Assembly (NCBI RefSeq): GCF_001908275.1
Contig: NZ_CP018620.1
Location: forward strand, 4,402,001-4,466,000
Origin: Paenibacillus xylanexedens
GTDB lineage: Bacteria > Bacillota > Bacilli > Paenibacillales > Paenibacillaceae
Direction: 5' to 3'
Length of the DNA stretch: 64,000 nucleotides
A model generated the notes under the pieces. That model ran no database searches. It was not told the origin of the DNA and saw only the letters and a list, made by a program, of their open reading frames with translations. The stretch's first letter is position 1; the number at the start of each line of letters is the position of its first letter. Of the stretch, positions 37,469-47,002 are shown one piece after another. The position numbers were made by a program, and so were the translations under genes.

Positions 37469-38871
37469 TTAAGGTATTGATTGTAGATGATGATAAGCTG
37501 GTACGCAAAGGTATTAGCTCTGCGATGCCATGGGACGAGTTCGACATGGAGGTTGTAGGAGAAGCAAGCAACGGGTTGAAAGCACTGGATTTTCTGAAAA
37601 CCCAACCGGTCGATCTGATGCTAACGGATCTTGCGATGCCCGTCATGTCAGGGATCGAACTGATGCGAGCTGCAAGGCAGCTCTATCCTGAACTTCATAT
37701 CGTTGTGTTAACACTGCATCAGGATTTCGATTATATCCAGGAAGCGCTAAGACTCGGAGCCATCGATTATATAGCCAAAGTGCAGCTGGAGAAAGAGCAA
37801 TTCGAACATGTTCTGCAACGGATTCATACAAGAATTAACGGGTTGACAAGCACGATAAGAAAGATGCCTGCACAGAATGAAATCAATTTCCATTATCGAA
37901 ATGTGTATGCTCTTGTTTCACAAGATCGGAAATCAGAGCATAAATGGCCAATGGAGCTAACTGCGCATGAAGATGAGATAAGATGGGAGGTTGAGCGTCA
38001 TAGCTGCATGTGGGCTGCACCCCCGTCCGAAGAGGATCAACTATTTCATCAATTGAGAGAATCCCTGCATCAAGTTCCCCAGTGTACGTTGTTGGTTTTA
38101 TCTGATGTACAAGAGCTAACATGGTCGCAAATCAAAAACTGGATTATGAATTATACAGAGACGTCTTTATTCTATGTTTACAACCCCAATAACCAAGTCA
38201 TTGCCGTTTCCATGAATGAAGAAGACACATGTTCAAATGAACCACAGGATGAGGACCTTGACCGGATTAAACAAATTTGGTTCCAAACCCCATGGACCCA
38301 CCATGACAGTTACTACAATCAACTCATTGACCAGTTTATATCCTTACGATTACATAAAGGTCAGTTGATGGGATTGCTGTACTCAATCGTGATGGAATGG
38401 AACCACCTTTTTGCCCAAACTACGCTTGGAAGAATCGCGATGATCCATTCTTTCGAGTCTTGGTACGAGGTTGAAGAATGGATCAAACAGACTGCTGCAA
38501 GCATTCGCAAGGCTGATGAACAGACTTCGTACTCACAGGAAATCATCGATGCCGTGAAAAAAGCAGTGATGATCGTGCAGCAGGATTTGGAACAGGCCTA
38601 TACAGCTTTAGGTCTCTCCCAACAACTCAACATCAGCCGAAGTTATTTCAGTCAATGTTTCAAAGATTTGATGGGGAAAACCTTTAATGAGTACTCCCGC
38701 TTCATCCGGGTAGAGAAATCCAAAGAGTACTTGCTCAATACGAATAATACGATTTTCTGGATTGCGGAGCGAGTGGGTTATTCGGATGAAAAATATTTCA
38801 GTCGGATTTTCCGCGAACTGACAGGTCTTCTGCCAAGCGAATATCGGCAGCTAGGTAGAGGGAATAAATAG
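37465..38871 (+). CDS. YesN-type response regulator with AraC output
   Basis: A 468-residue regulator. The receiver domain (1-120) has the acidic pocket D8-D9-D10, phospho-acceptor Asp55 in LTDLAMP and the Lys in YIAKVQLEK. A variable middle region follows, and AraC helix-turn-helices fill about 370-465 (SQQLNISRSYFSQCFKDLMGKTFNEYSRFIR; AERVGYSDEKYFSRIFRELTGLLPSEYR). Coupled to the kinase by a 4-base overlap. Likely target: the solute-binding protein operon starting at 39125, which has its own leader and cre-like site. Confidence 0.92.
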   Translation: MIKVLIVDDDKLVRKGISSAMPWDEFDMEVVGEASNGLKALDFLKTQPVDLMLTDLAMPVMSGIELMRAARQLYPELHIVVLTLHQDFDYIQEALRLGAIDYIAKVQLEKEQFEHVLQRIHTRINGLTSTIRKMPAQNEINFHYRNVYALVSQDRKSEHKWPMELTAHEDEIRWEVERHSCMWAAPPSEEDQLFHQLRESLHQVPQCTLLVLSDVQELTWSQIKNWIMNYTETSLFYVYNPNNQVIAVSMNEEDTCSNEPQDEDLDRIKQIWFQTPWTHHDSYYNQLIDQFISLRLHKGQLMGLLYSIVMEWNHLFAQTTLGRIAMIHSFESWYEVEEWIKQTAASIRKADEQTSYSQEIIDAVKKAVMIVQQDLEQAYTALGLSQQLNISRSYFSQCFKDLMGKTFNEYSRFIRVEKSKEYLLNTNNTIFWIAERVGYSDEKYFSRIFRELTGLLPSEYRQLGRGNK

Positions 38872-38912
38872 CCGACAGTCTCCTGTTTTAGGAGCTGCCG
38901 GCTTTTGTTTTT
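38870..38912 (+). terminator. Terminator after the response regulator
   Basis: AGCCGACAGTCTCC pairs with GGAGCTGCCGGCT and is followed by TTTGTTTTTT, starting at the stop codon itself. Confidence 0.8.
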
Positions 38913-39072
38913 TGATCGAGAAGAGGGGTAGATAGACAAATGTTGGTCAGTAGGTAGGGTAAATGATCACAAGTTAACCATACTTCATCATACGGACTGA
39001 AAACTGTAACCATTTCTCTATCCAAACGGACGTGTAATCCCTATCTCGATGGGCCTTCACTTCATTTTATAA

Positions 39073-39086
39073 TGAAAGCGTAAACA
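39073..39086. promoter_or_regulatory. cre-like site before the ABC sugar operon
   Basis: TGAAAGCGTAAACA matches 13 of 14 positions of the cre consensus, 39 bases before the solute-binding protein start. Confidence 0.6.
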
Positions 39087-39124
39087 AATATATTGAACAT
39101 CAGAATAAAGGGGAATCGAACTAG

Positions 39125-40870
39125 ATGAGAACAAAATGGTCTATAAAAAGCAAACGGGTGACAAAGCGTCTGGCCGTGCTGTCCATGTCCGCCTTGATGG
39201 TTGCAGCCCTAGCGGCATGTGGAGACTCTTCCAATCCTCCTACTGCAGAGGAAGCAGGCAAATATGAGGTAACGCCTGGAGATCCGTTCAGTGCCTATAA
39301 AGACGAAATCACCGTAACCATGGGACGGGTAACCACAGCCAACCCAAAACTGCCGGCTGGTGATACCTATGAGAACAACGCATATACTCGGCTGGTCAAA
39401 GACACGTTTAACGCTCAGATTACAGATCAATTTGAAGCCAATGGTGAAGATTATAGCCGTCAAGTTTCGCTCGCTATCGCATCCGGGGAATTACCTGATA
39501 TGATGCGTGTTGATTCCAAAGATGAACTGAAAGAGCTGGTGGATAACGATCTGATTGAGGATCTGACATCCATTTACGATCAATATGCCACGGATAATAT
39601 CAAGCAGATGTACGATTCCTATGATGGACGTGCATTAGACAATGCAACGATTGATGGACGTTTGATGGGCCTTCCGGCGACTTCCCTGGATTCCGCACCA
39701 ACAATGGTTTGGGTCCGTCAAGATTGGCTGGATCTGCTGGGGATTCAACTCGATGCAGACGGAGACGGCGCCATTTCGCTGAATGAAGTGGAGCAAACAG
39801 CGCTGGAATTCCTGAAAAGAGATCCTGGCCAATCCGGGAACCCGGTAGGTATTCCATTTGTGAACACGATGAACACAACAGATTACAATGGCTCTGCTTA
39901 TACGATGCTGGGAGTAGCCTCAACCGAGGGAGCCTTCCCGCAATATTGGATGAATGGTGAAGACGGCAAAATCGTGTATGGTTCTACGACAGAAGAAACG
40001 AAAAAAATGCTGGGCACCATGGCGGATTGGTTCAAGAATGGCATCATTGACCCGCAATTTGGAACCCGCACGTTTGACGATATTACCGCACTCTACGCCA
40101 ATGGCCAAAGCGGCATCGCCTTTGGACCGTGGCATATCCCTGACTGGGGACTGATCAGTGCGAAACAGATGGATAAAAATGCGAAATTCTCGGCTTATAC
40201 GCTAGAGGATGCAAACGGCAAGGTCAACGTGGCGCATGCCAACCCATCCAATCAGTTTATCGTGGTGAGAAAGGGATATGAACACCCTGAACTGGCCGTT
40301 AAGATTCTTAACCTGTTCTACGATAAACTGGCTAATGATAAAGATGCCGCAACAACCATGCCGGAAGCTGCCAAATATCAGGAGACCGGGGTAGACGGTT
40401 CAACGAGACCGTTTAATATCGAAGTCAATTCGGCTACATCGCTACTGGATGATTACTCTGACGTTGTTCGCGGGATTAAAGGAGAGATCAGCCTGGATGA
40501 GGTTCGCACAACCGAATCGAAGAACAATATCGGAAGCATCAAAACCTATTTGAGCGACATGGATACGGATGATGTGACTGCTTGGTCAAAATATCATTCG
40601 CGGATCAACGGTGTTGGACTGATCGACAAACTGACACAAGAAAACAAATTTGTATGGATGACACCTGCTTTCTCTGGCACTACACCAAGCATGAAACAGA
40701 CGTGGGCCAATCTGACAAAGTTGGAGCAGGAGTCGTTTATCAAAATCGTAACGGGCTCAGAACCGCTCGATTATTTCGATACATTTGTGAGCAACTGGAA
40801 GAAACAGGGTGGTGATCAAGTCATTCAGGAAATTGAAGACGAGATCGCATCGAAAAATAAACATCCATGA
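39125..40870 (+). CDS. Extracellular sugar-binding lipoprotein of an ABC importer
   Basis: A 581-residue substrate-binding protein. The signal ends in a lipobox (LAALAACGDS, lipidated Cys32). The mature region fits the large LplA/YtcQ-type family (FNAQITDQFEANGEDYSRQVSLAIASGELPDMM; WVRQDWLDLLGI; FGPWHIPDW). AAAGGGG lies upstream of ATG 39125. With the two permeases it forms an importer that lacks its own ATPase, the usual state for these CUT1 systems, which share an MsmX-like ATPase. The downstream GH13 enzymes suggest alpha-gluco-oligosaccharides as cargo. Confidence 0.92.
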   Translation: MRTKWSIKSKRVTKRLAVLSMSALMVAALAACGDSSNPPTAEEAGKYEVTPGDPFSAYKDEITVTMGRVTTANPKLPAGDTYENNAYTRLVKDTFNAQITDQFEANGEDYSRQVSLAIASGELPDMMRVDSKDELKELVDNDLIEDLTSIYDQYATDNIKQMYDSYDGRALDNATIDGRLMGLPATSLDSAPTMVWVRQDWLDLLGIQLDADGDGAISLNEVEQTALEFLKRDPGQSGNPVGIPFVNTMNTTDYNGSAYTMLGVASTEGAFPQYWMNGEDGKIVYGSTTEETKKMLGTMADWFKNGIIDPQFGTRTFDDITALYANGQSGIAFGPWHIPDWGLISAKQMDKNAKFSAYTLEDANGKVNVAHANPSNQFIVVRKGYEHPELAVKILNLFYDKLANDKDAATTMPEAAKYQETGVDGSTRPFNIEVNSATSLLDDYSDVVRGIKGEISLDEVRTTESKNNIGSIKTYLSDMDTDDVTAWSKYHSRINGVGLIDKLTQENKFVWMTPAFSGTTPSMKQTWANLTKLEQESFIKIVTGSEPLDYFDTFVSNWKKQGGDQVIQEIEDEIASKNKHP

Positions 40871-40921
40871 ACAGTAGCAGGGCTGCGATACGCAGCCTTT
40901 CTTCAGAAAAGGGGTTCATCC

Positions 40922-41836
40922 ATGAAACAGGGGAAATGGAAAGCGAGAGGGCGGCTCGGCCCAGGTGCCATGTACCATATGATGATGCTTCCGGGCATTT
41001 TGTTTTTGCTTGTATTCAGCTATGTTCCAATGGTCGGCATCATTACGGCGTTCCAGGATTATATACCGGCTAAGGGCATGTTCGGCTCCGAATTTGTAGG
41101 CCTGAAGCATTTTATGTATATGTTCAAGCTTCCGGATATCGCGCAGGTCGTCAGCAATACGTTGGTGATTGCGATTGGCAAGATTCTGCTCGGAACGATG
41201 ATGGCCATCATTTTTTCCGTTTTATTAAATGAAATTCGTATTAAATACGTTAAAAAATCTGTGCAGACGATTGTTTATCTGCCACACTTTCTATCCTGGG
41301 TTGTACTGGCATCCGTTGTTGTCAACATGTTCAGTTTGGATGGCATTGTGAATCAAATGTTGGCTTTCTTTGGCCTCGAAAATATTAATTTCCTTGGCAG
41401 CAACACCTGGTTCCAGCCACTGATTATAGGAACAGACGTATGGAAAGAGTTTGGTTACAGTTCCATCGTCTATCTGGCTGCGATTACATCGATTGATCCC
41501 GGTCTGTATGAAGCCGCAGGAATGGATGGAGCCAGTTGGTGGAGAAAAGTCTGGCATATTACGCTGCCGGGCATGCTCCCTATCATTCTGCTCATGGGCG
41601 TAATGAGCTTGACCAACATTTTGAGCGCCGGTTTCGATCAAGTCTATAATCTGTATAACCCGGTTGTTTATGAGTCTGGCGACATTCTGGATACTTATGT
41701 CTATCGGATCGGTCTCGTTGGGCGACAGTATAGCTTCGGTACAGCTGTTGGTTTGTTCAAGTCCGTAATCGGTATTGTTTTGCTCATGTCTGCCAACCAG
41801 TTGGCCAAAAAATATACGGATCGAAAAATATTCTAA
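40922..41836 (+). CDS. ABC sugar permease 1 (LplB type)
   Basis: A 304-residue inner-membrane permease with about six segments, from MMLPGILFLLVFSYVPMVGIITAFQDY to the C-terminal SANQLAKK. The ATPase-contact EAA loop reads YEAAGMDGASWWRKVWHITLPGMLP. It begins 51 bases after the binding protein with AAAAGGGG upstream of ATG 40922. Confidence 0.93.
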   Translation: MKQGKWKARGRLGPGAMYHMMMLPGILFLLVFSYVPMVGIITAFQDYIPAKGMFGSEFVGLKHFMYMFKLPDIAQVVSNTLVIAIGKILLGTMMAIIFSVLLNEIRIKYVKKSVQTIVYLPHFLSWVVLASVVVNMFSLDGIVNQMLAFFGLENINFLGSNTWFQPLIIGTDVWKEFGYSSIVYLAAITSIDPGLYEAAGMDGASWWRKVWHITLPGMLPIILLMGVMSLTNILSAGFDQVYNLYNPVVYESGDILDTYVYRIGLVGRQYSFGTAVGLFKSVIGIVLLMSANQLAKKYTDRKIF

Positions 41837-41849
41837 GGAGGCCAAACCT

Positions 41850-42743
41850 GTGTCCTATTCTGCAAACTTAAAAGATCGAATTGGCCGGTTTGTCATCTAT
41901 GCCATCGTTCTCATGCTGGCATTGGTCTGCCTTCTTCCGTTATGGAATATCGTTGCCATTTCATTCAGCAGCAGCGAGGCGGTATCCGCCAACGCAGTAG
42001 GTCTCGTTCCAGTTAATTTCACAACAGCAGCGTATACCAAAATTATCGAAGATGCACAGTTCTGGCGTTCCTTTGGCATATCTGTTCTACGTGTCGCACT
42101 TACCCTTGTGCTTAACATGATTTTGATTATTTTGATGGCTTATCCGCTATCCAAATCGAAAAGGGACTTCAAAGGCAGAAACATTTATATGAATATCATG
42201 ATTTTTGCCATGTTGTTCAGCGGAGGCATGATTCCGAGTTACCTGCTGATCAAAAACCTGGATATGCTGAATACGATATGGGCACTCGTTCTGCCAGGCG
42301 CTGTCCCCATATTCAGTGTCATTCTCGTGATGAATTTCTTCTCCGCTGTACCTAAAGCGCTTGAAGAAGCAGCATTCATCGATGGGGCCAATCCGCTCCA
42401 GGTCTTGTTCAAAGTGTATGTTCCCGTATCCATTCCTGCACTGGCGACAGTCGCCTTATTCAGTATCGTGGGTACGTGGAATGACTTTTTCGGCGGGTTG
42501 ATCTATATGACCAAAGTGAGTAATTATCCGCTAATGACCTATATTCAGTCCCTTAACGTGAATATTGCTGATTTGCTTCAAGCGGGCACAAATTCCAGCG
42601 AACTCAGTAACCTGACTGAAATTTCGAATAAAAACCTGAACGCAGCCAAAATCGTAGTTGCTGTTATCCCGCTATTGCTGATTTACCCGCTGCTGCAAAA
42701 ATACTTTGTGACTGGCATTGTCGTAGGATCGGTCAAAGAATAG
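41850..42743 (+). CDS. ABC sugar permease 2 (YtcP/MalG type)
   Basis: A 297-residue permease. I use GTG 41850, which has AAGGAG 9 bases upstream; an ATG at 41775 in the same frame overlaps permease 1 and lacks a ribosome site. Membrane segments start at IYAIVLMLALVCLLPLWNIVAISFSSS. The EAA loop is EEAAFIDGANPLQVLFKVYVPVSIPALATVALFSIVGTWNDFF, followed by YPLMTYIQSL. It forms the second half of the importer channel. Confidence 0.92.
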   Translation: MSYSANLKDRIGRFVIYAIVLMLALVCLLPLWNIVAISFSSSEAVSANAVGLVPVNFTTAAYTKIIEDAQFWRSFGISVLRVALTLVLNMILIILMAYPLSKSKRDFKGRNIYMNIMIFAMLFSGGMIPSYLLIKNLDMLNTIWALVLPGAVPIFSVILVMNFFSAVPKALEEAAFIDGANPLQVLFKVYVPVSIPALATVALFSIVGTWNDFFGGLIYMTKVSNYPLMTYIQSLNVNIADLLQAGTNSSELSNLTEISNKNLNAAKIVVAVIPLLLIYPLLQKYFVTGIVVGSVKE

Positions 42744-42765
42744 CCTTAGAAAGGTTGAATGGAAC

Positions 42766-44394
42766 ATGGAAAATAAAAAATGGTGGAAAGAAACCGTTGT
42801 ATATCAGATATATCCACGCAGCTTTCAAGATCGTAACGGTGATGGAATCGGAGACTTGGAGGGCATTGTGTCCCGATTGGATTATTTGCAGGAACTCGGC
42901 ATTGGTGCGATCTGGTTATCACCCGTTTGCAAGTCTCCTCAAGATGATTACGGATATGATATTTCAGATTATCAGGACATCGATCCGATGTTTGGGTCTT
43001 TGGAAGATATGGAAACATTAATTCTTGAAGCCAAGAAACGAGACATTCGGATCATCATGGATTTGGTGTTGAACCATACATCGGATGAACACCCCTGGTT
43101 TCTAGAAGCCAAAAAAGGTAAAGATAATCCGTACCATGACTACTACATCTGGAGAGATGGCGTTGATGGAACGCCCCCAAACGACTTGGGGTCCACCTTC
43201 GGTGGTTCAGCCTGGGAATGGGTGCCTGAGATCGGGCAATATTATTTGCATCTATTTTCCGTAAAACAGCCCGATCTCAACTGGGAAAACCCCAAAGTCC
43301 GGCAGGAGATATATAACATGATTAATTGGTGGATCGACAAGGGTGTGGGTGGTTTTCGCCTTGACGTAATCGACTTAATCGGTAAAGAACCGGATTTGAA
43401 GATTACGGGAAACGGACCTAATCTGCATCAATATATCAGGGAACTGAGCAAGGAGACGTTTCAAAAAGCAGAAGACCTGCTAACCGTTGGAGAAACATGG
43501 GGCGCCACTCCGGAAATCGCCAAACTGTACAGTAATCCAGACGGAAGTGAGTTTTCAATGGTCTTCCAATTTGAACACATCAGCTTGGATGAACAGGAAG
43601 GCAAAGGAAAGTGGGATCTTAAACCTTTGGATGTGATGGCATTAAAAACAGTGCTGTCCAAGTGGCAAACTGAGCTCAAAGGTGATGCCTGGAACAGTCT
43701 GTTCTGGAACAACCATGACTTGCCTCGTATCGTTTCACGTTGGGGAAATGATGGAGAATTCAGAGTTGAATCGGCTAAAATGTTGGCTACCCTTCTTCAT
43801 GGCATGCAAGGTACGCCTTACATATATCAGGGCGAAGAGCTGGGTATGACGAATATTCAATATTCGATCGAGGATTATCGGGATATTGAGTTGCTTAACT
43901 TTTATAAGGAAAGAATGGATAAAGGTTATCCTGAACAAAGCGTGATGGAGTCGATCTACGCCAAGGGCCGCGATAATGCACGCACACCTATGCAATGGGA
44001 TACTTCCGATAACTCGGGTTTTACACAAGGGGAACCTTGGATTAAGGTGAATCCAAATTATAAGCATATCCATGCCGAGGAAAGTTTGAATAATCCCGAA
44101 TCCATATTTCATTATTACCGGAAGTTAATCCAATTACGAAAAGATCACGAAGTCATCGTATATGGTGATTATGAGCTGATCTTTCCAGAGAACCCCGACG
44201 TGTTTGCATATACCCGAACGCTGAATGGTACGACAATTCTTGTGGTATGCAATTTCCAGGGATATACGACAGAACTTTCGCTTCAGGAGCAATTGACAGA
44301 GACGAATCAGCTACTGATATCCAATTATACAGGCGAACTATTGAAGAACAAATTACGTCCATATGAAGCAAGAATGTACCTTATCCATAATTAA
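42766..44394 (+). CDS. GH13 oligo-1,6-glucosidase-type alpha-glucosidase
   Basis: A 542-residue cytoplasmic GH13 enzyme starting at ATG 42766. VVYQIYPRSFQDRNGDGIGDL and the metal/active-site motif MDLVLNHTSDEHPWF are family signatures. The nucleophile is Asp200 in GFRLDVID, the acid/base Glu243 in VGETWG, and the third carboxylate Asp318 in NNHDLPR. The residue after the nucleophile is Val201; Val here is the known mark of alpha-1,6 specificity (oligo-1,6-glucosidase, dextran glucosidase). Isomalto-oligosaccharides are therefore the likely substrate. It follows the permease genes by 22 bases. Confidence 0.92.
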   Translation: MENKKWWKETVVYQIYPRSFQDRNGDGIGDLEGIVSRLDYLQELGIGAIWLSPVCKSPQDDYGYDISDYQDIDPMFGSLEDMETLILEAKKRDIRIIMDLVLNHTSDEHPWFLEAKKGKDNPYHDYYIWRDGVDGTPPNDLGSTFGGSAWEWVPEIGQYYLHLFSVKQPDLNWENPKVRQEIYNMINWWIDKGVGGFRLDVIDLIGKEPDLKITGNGPNLHQYIRELSKETFQKAEDLLTVGETWGATPEIAKLYSNPDGSEFSMVFQFEHISLDEQEGKGKWDLKPLDVMALKTVLSKWQTELKGDAWNSLFWNNHDLPRIVSRWGNDGEFRVESAKMLATLLHGMQGTPYIYQGEELGMTNIQYSIEDYRDIELLNFYKERMDKGYPEQSVMESIYAKGRDNARTPMQWDTSDNSGFTQGEPWIKVNPNYKHIHAEESLNNPESIFHYYRKLIQLRKDHEVIVYGDYELIFPENPDVFAYTRTLNGTTILVVCNFQGYTTELSLQEQLTETNQLLISNYTGELLKNKLRPYEARMYLIHN

Positions 44395-44446
44395 AGCATA
44401 ATACGTTATATAATGTTCAGTTCTCAAGAAAGAAGGATTATATTCA

Positions 44447-46114
44447 ATGAAAAGAGTATGGTGGAAAGAAGCAGTAGCTTATCAAATCTATCCGAGAAGT
44501 TTTATGGATTCCAACGGAGATGGAGTTGGTGACATCCAGGGGATCATATCTAAACTGGATTATATTCAAGATCTCGGTATTGATCTGATATGGATCTGTC
44601 CAATGTATAAGTCCCCTAACGACGATAATGGTTATGACATCAGCGATTACTGTTCCATTATGGATGAATTCGGCACGATGGCGGACTTTGATCAATTACT
44701 GAATGAAGTTCATCTTCGCGGCATGAAACTCATTATGGACTTGGTGATCAATCATACAAGTGACGAACACCCGTGGTTTATTGAATCCAGAGCTTCACTG
44801 GATAACCCCAAACGAGATTGGTACATCTGGAGAGATGGGAAGAATGGAGAGGAACCAAATAACTGGGAGAGCATCTTTGGCGGTTCTGCTTGGGAATATG
44901 ATGAAGTCTCCGGACAATACTATCTCCATCTGTTCTCCAAGAAACAACCAGACTTGAATTGGGCAAATCAGGAAGTTCGGAAATCCATATATGAAATGAT
45001 GAACTGGTGGCTAGATAAAGGGATTGATGGTTTCCGTGTGGATGCAATCAGCCATATTCACAAAGAAGAGGGTCTCTTGGATATGCCAATCCGAGAAGGC
45101 GTCAAGTACGTCTCTTCATTTGAAAAGCATATGAATGTCAAGGGAATCCAGAGTTATCTGCAAGAAATGAAAGAGAATACATTATCCAGATATGACGTCG
45201 TGACTGTTGGGGAAGCAAATGGAGTTAAGGTCGAGGACCAAGAAGATCTGCTGGATTGGATCTGTGAAGTCAGAGGGAAATTTAATATGGTCTTTCAATT
45301 CGAACACCTGGATCTTTGGAAAAATAGCACAGACAGGCAACTGGATGTTCCCAAATTGAAAAACGTCTTGACGAAGTGGCAAAAATCACTGGAAGGCGTC
45401 GGCTGGAATGCTTTATTTATTGAAAATCACGATCAGCCTCGCAAAGTTTCATCTTGGGGAAATGATACGGAGTATTGGTATGAAAGTGCCACAGCACTTG
45501 GAGCCATGTACTTTTTCATGCAAGGCACTCCATTCATATATCAGGGGCAAGAGATAGGCATGACAAACGTGGCTTACCCTTCGATAGAGGATTATAACGA
45601 CATAGCCGATCGGAATTTATATCAGATCAAACGCGAAGAGGGGATGTCGCATGAGGAGATCATGAACATCATCTGGGCTTCGAGTCGCGATAACTCCAGA
45701 ACGCCGATGCAATGGTCTTCGGCCAAAGAGGCCGGGTTTACCAGCGGTACGCCATGGCTGAAGGTGAATGATAATTACATCCATATTAATGTAGAGAAAC
45801 AACTCCAGGAACCAGGTTCCATCCTTCACTTTTATAAAAAAATGATTCAGCTGCGAAAAGAGCACGATACGTTGACTTATGGTATTTATGAGCTTCTTAT
45901 GCCGGATCATCCGAGTATATATGCATATACACGTACACTGGCAGACGAACAGGTGCTGGTAGTAATCAACCTTACTGAACACATCGTGGAGCTTGAGGAA
46001 GATGAGCTTGGCCTCAACTTTTCAGAGATCTGGCTTACCAACTATGAGAATGGCTTGCTGCCACTGGTGTTGCGACCGTTCGAAACCATGGTTGGTTTAA
46101 GCGATAAAGTATAA
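44447..46114 (+). CDS. GH13 alpha-glucosidase, alpha-1,4-type
   Basis: A 555-residue paralogue of the upstream gene, 52 bases after it, with AGAAAGGA upstream of ATG 44447. Family motifs are AYQIYPRSFMDSNGDGVGDI and MDLVINHTSDEHPWF, nucleophile Asp199 in GFRVDAIS, the Glu in VGEANG and the Asp in IENHDQPR. The residue after the nucleophile is Ala200, as in alpha-1,4-glucosidases, in place of the Val of the neighbour. The pair would thus cover both linkages of imported alpha-glucans. It ends the ABC operon at a strong terminator. Confidence 0.92.
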   Translation: MKRVWWKEAVAYQIYPRSFMDSNGDGVGDIQGIISKLDYIQDLGIDLIWICPMYKSPNDDNGYDISDYCSIMDEFGTMADFDQLLNEVHLRGMKLIMDLVINHTSDEHPWFIESRASLDNPKRDWYIWRDGKNGEEPNNWESIFGGSAWEYDEVSGQYYLHLFSKKQPDLNWANQEVRKSIYEMMNWWLDKGIDGFRVDAISHIHKEEGLLDMPIREGVKYVSSFEKHMNVKGIQSYLQEMKENTLSRYDVVTVGEANGVKVEDQEDLLDWICEVRGKFNMVFQFEHLDLWKNSTDRQLDVPKLKNVLTKWQKSLEGVGWNALFIENHDQPRKVSSWGNDTEYWYESATALGAMYFFMQGTPFIYQGQEIGMTNVAYPSIEDYNDIADRNLYQIKREEGMSHEEIMNIIWASSRDNSRTPMQWSSAKEAGFTSGTPWLKVNDNYIHINVEKQLQEPGSILHFYKKMIQLRKEHDTLTYGIYELLMPDHPSIYAYTRTLADEQVLVVINLTEHIVELEEDELGLNFSEIWLTNYENGLLPLVLRPFETMVGLSDKV

Positions 46115-46125
46115 GTAGGATACGT

Positions 46126-46169
46126 AAAAAGGCGTCTATATCATGGTCTGAATGATATAGACGCCTTTT
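46126..46169. terminator. Strong terminator of the ABC/GH13 operon
   Basis: AAAAGGCGTCTATATCAT, a 7-base loop, then ATGATATAGACGCCTTTT: an 18-base-pair perfect stem. Confidence 0.95.
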
Positions 46170-46210
46170 ATTGTTGTGTAACCATATAAAATCAGCTGCG
46201 AATATTCGCT

Positions 46211-46492
46211 TTATTGATGGAGAACATCCGCGTATTCAGAGATACGTTCGAAACGTCCCTTGGCAAACGGGCATAAAGGTAAAATTTTAATACCGTTTTC
46301 CCGCGCGTGTTCCACCATCGCTTTGATAAGTTCATCGCCAAGCCCTTGTCCTCGGTAAGCATTTTCCACCAAAGTGTGATCAATGATGTATAGCTCTGGA
46401 CTCGAGATTACATAGGTCATCACCGCAGCAATGTCACCGTTATCTTGAATAAGGAATCTTTTATTGGCAGGTTCATGTTCTACGTTATGCAT
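46211..46492 (-). CDS. yjdJ: YjdJ-type small GNAT acetyltransferase
   Basis: A 93-residue minimal GNAT-fold protein. YIIDHTLVENAYRGQGLGDELIKAMVEHARENGIKILPLCPFAKG holds the acetyl-CoA loop (RGQGLG) and the PLCPFAK motif of the YjdJ/GtlC family. The start at ATG 46492 has AGAGG 6 bases upstream; ATG 46498 touches that site. It overlaps the end of yjdI by 8 bases. The same two-gene pair occurs in E. coli. The acetyl acceptor is unknown. Confidence 0.85.
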   Translation of the reverse strand: MHNVEHEPANKRFLIQDNGDIAAVMTYVISSPELYIIDHTLVENAYRGQGLGDELIKAMVEHARENGIKILPLCPFAKGRFERISEYADVLHQ

Positions 46493-46736
46493 GTTCATCC
46501 TCTTTCTTTGTTAAGTATTCATCGTTCAGAAGCTTATACGTCAATGCTCCGCTTGGACATGTGTCAATATGCCGGGCAATGGCCTCCGAAGTGTCACCAT
46601 CAGGATCAACCCAAGGACGCTTGCTCAAATCAAAAACAGCAGGGAGGCCCTTTACGCAAATACCGGAATGAATGCAGACATCCGAATTAAACATAACCTC
46701 GATATCTTTACCGTAGTATAACTTCTCTTTACTCAT
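46485..46736 (-). CDS. yjdI: YjdI-type mono-cluster iron-sulfur protein
   Basis: An 83-residue small protein. Cysteines lie in VCIHSGICVKGLP and DTCPSGALTY, a single-cluster ferredoxin-like pattern, and the family feature KRPWVDPDGD is present. GAGG precedes the ATG at 46736. Overlap with yjdJ indicates a coupled pair. The cellular role of this pair is not known to me. The 266 bases between it and the chemoreceptor hold no gene that I can see. Confidence 0.85.
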   Translation of the reverse strand: MSKEKLYYGKDIEVMFNSDVCIHSGICVKGLPAVFDLSKRPWVDPDGDTSEAIARHIDTCPSGALTYKLLNDEYLTKKEDEHA

Positions 46737-47002
46737 AATTCCTCACATCTTTCACTGTTGAGTTTGAGATTGTTTACAGATCGATATCCCAATCATCCAT
46801 GGTAAGTCATGTCTGCCAGGCTCTTAATGTCCGAATTATAAATGAGGAATCGTTAATAAGTCAACGTGATATAGGACAAGAACACGGTCATTCTATGTGC
46901 TGATCATAACCCTGAGTCCTCCGAAAAATTAACGCTCCAAGAAAGTTATATTCTGGCGATTCTAAGTTGTCATCTAACAACACCCTTAGTGAGATTGGGA
47001 AC

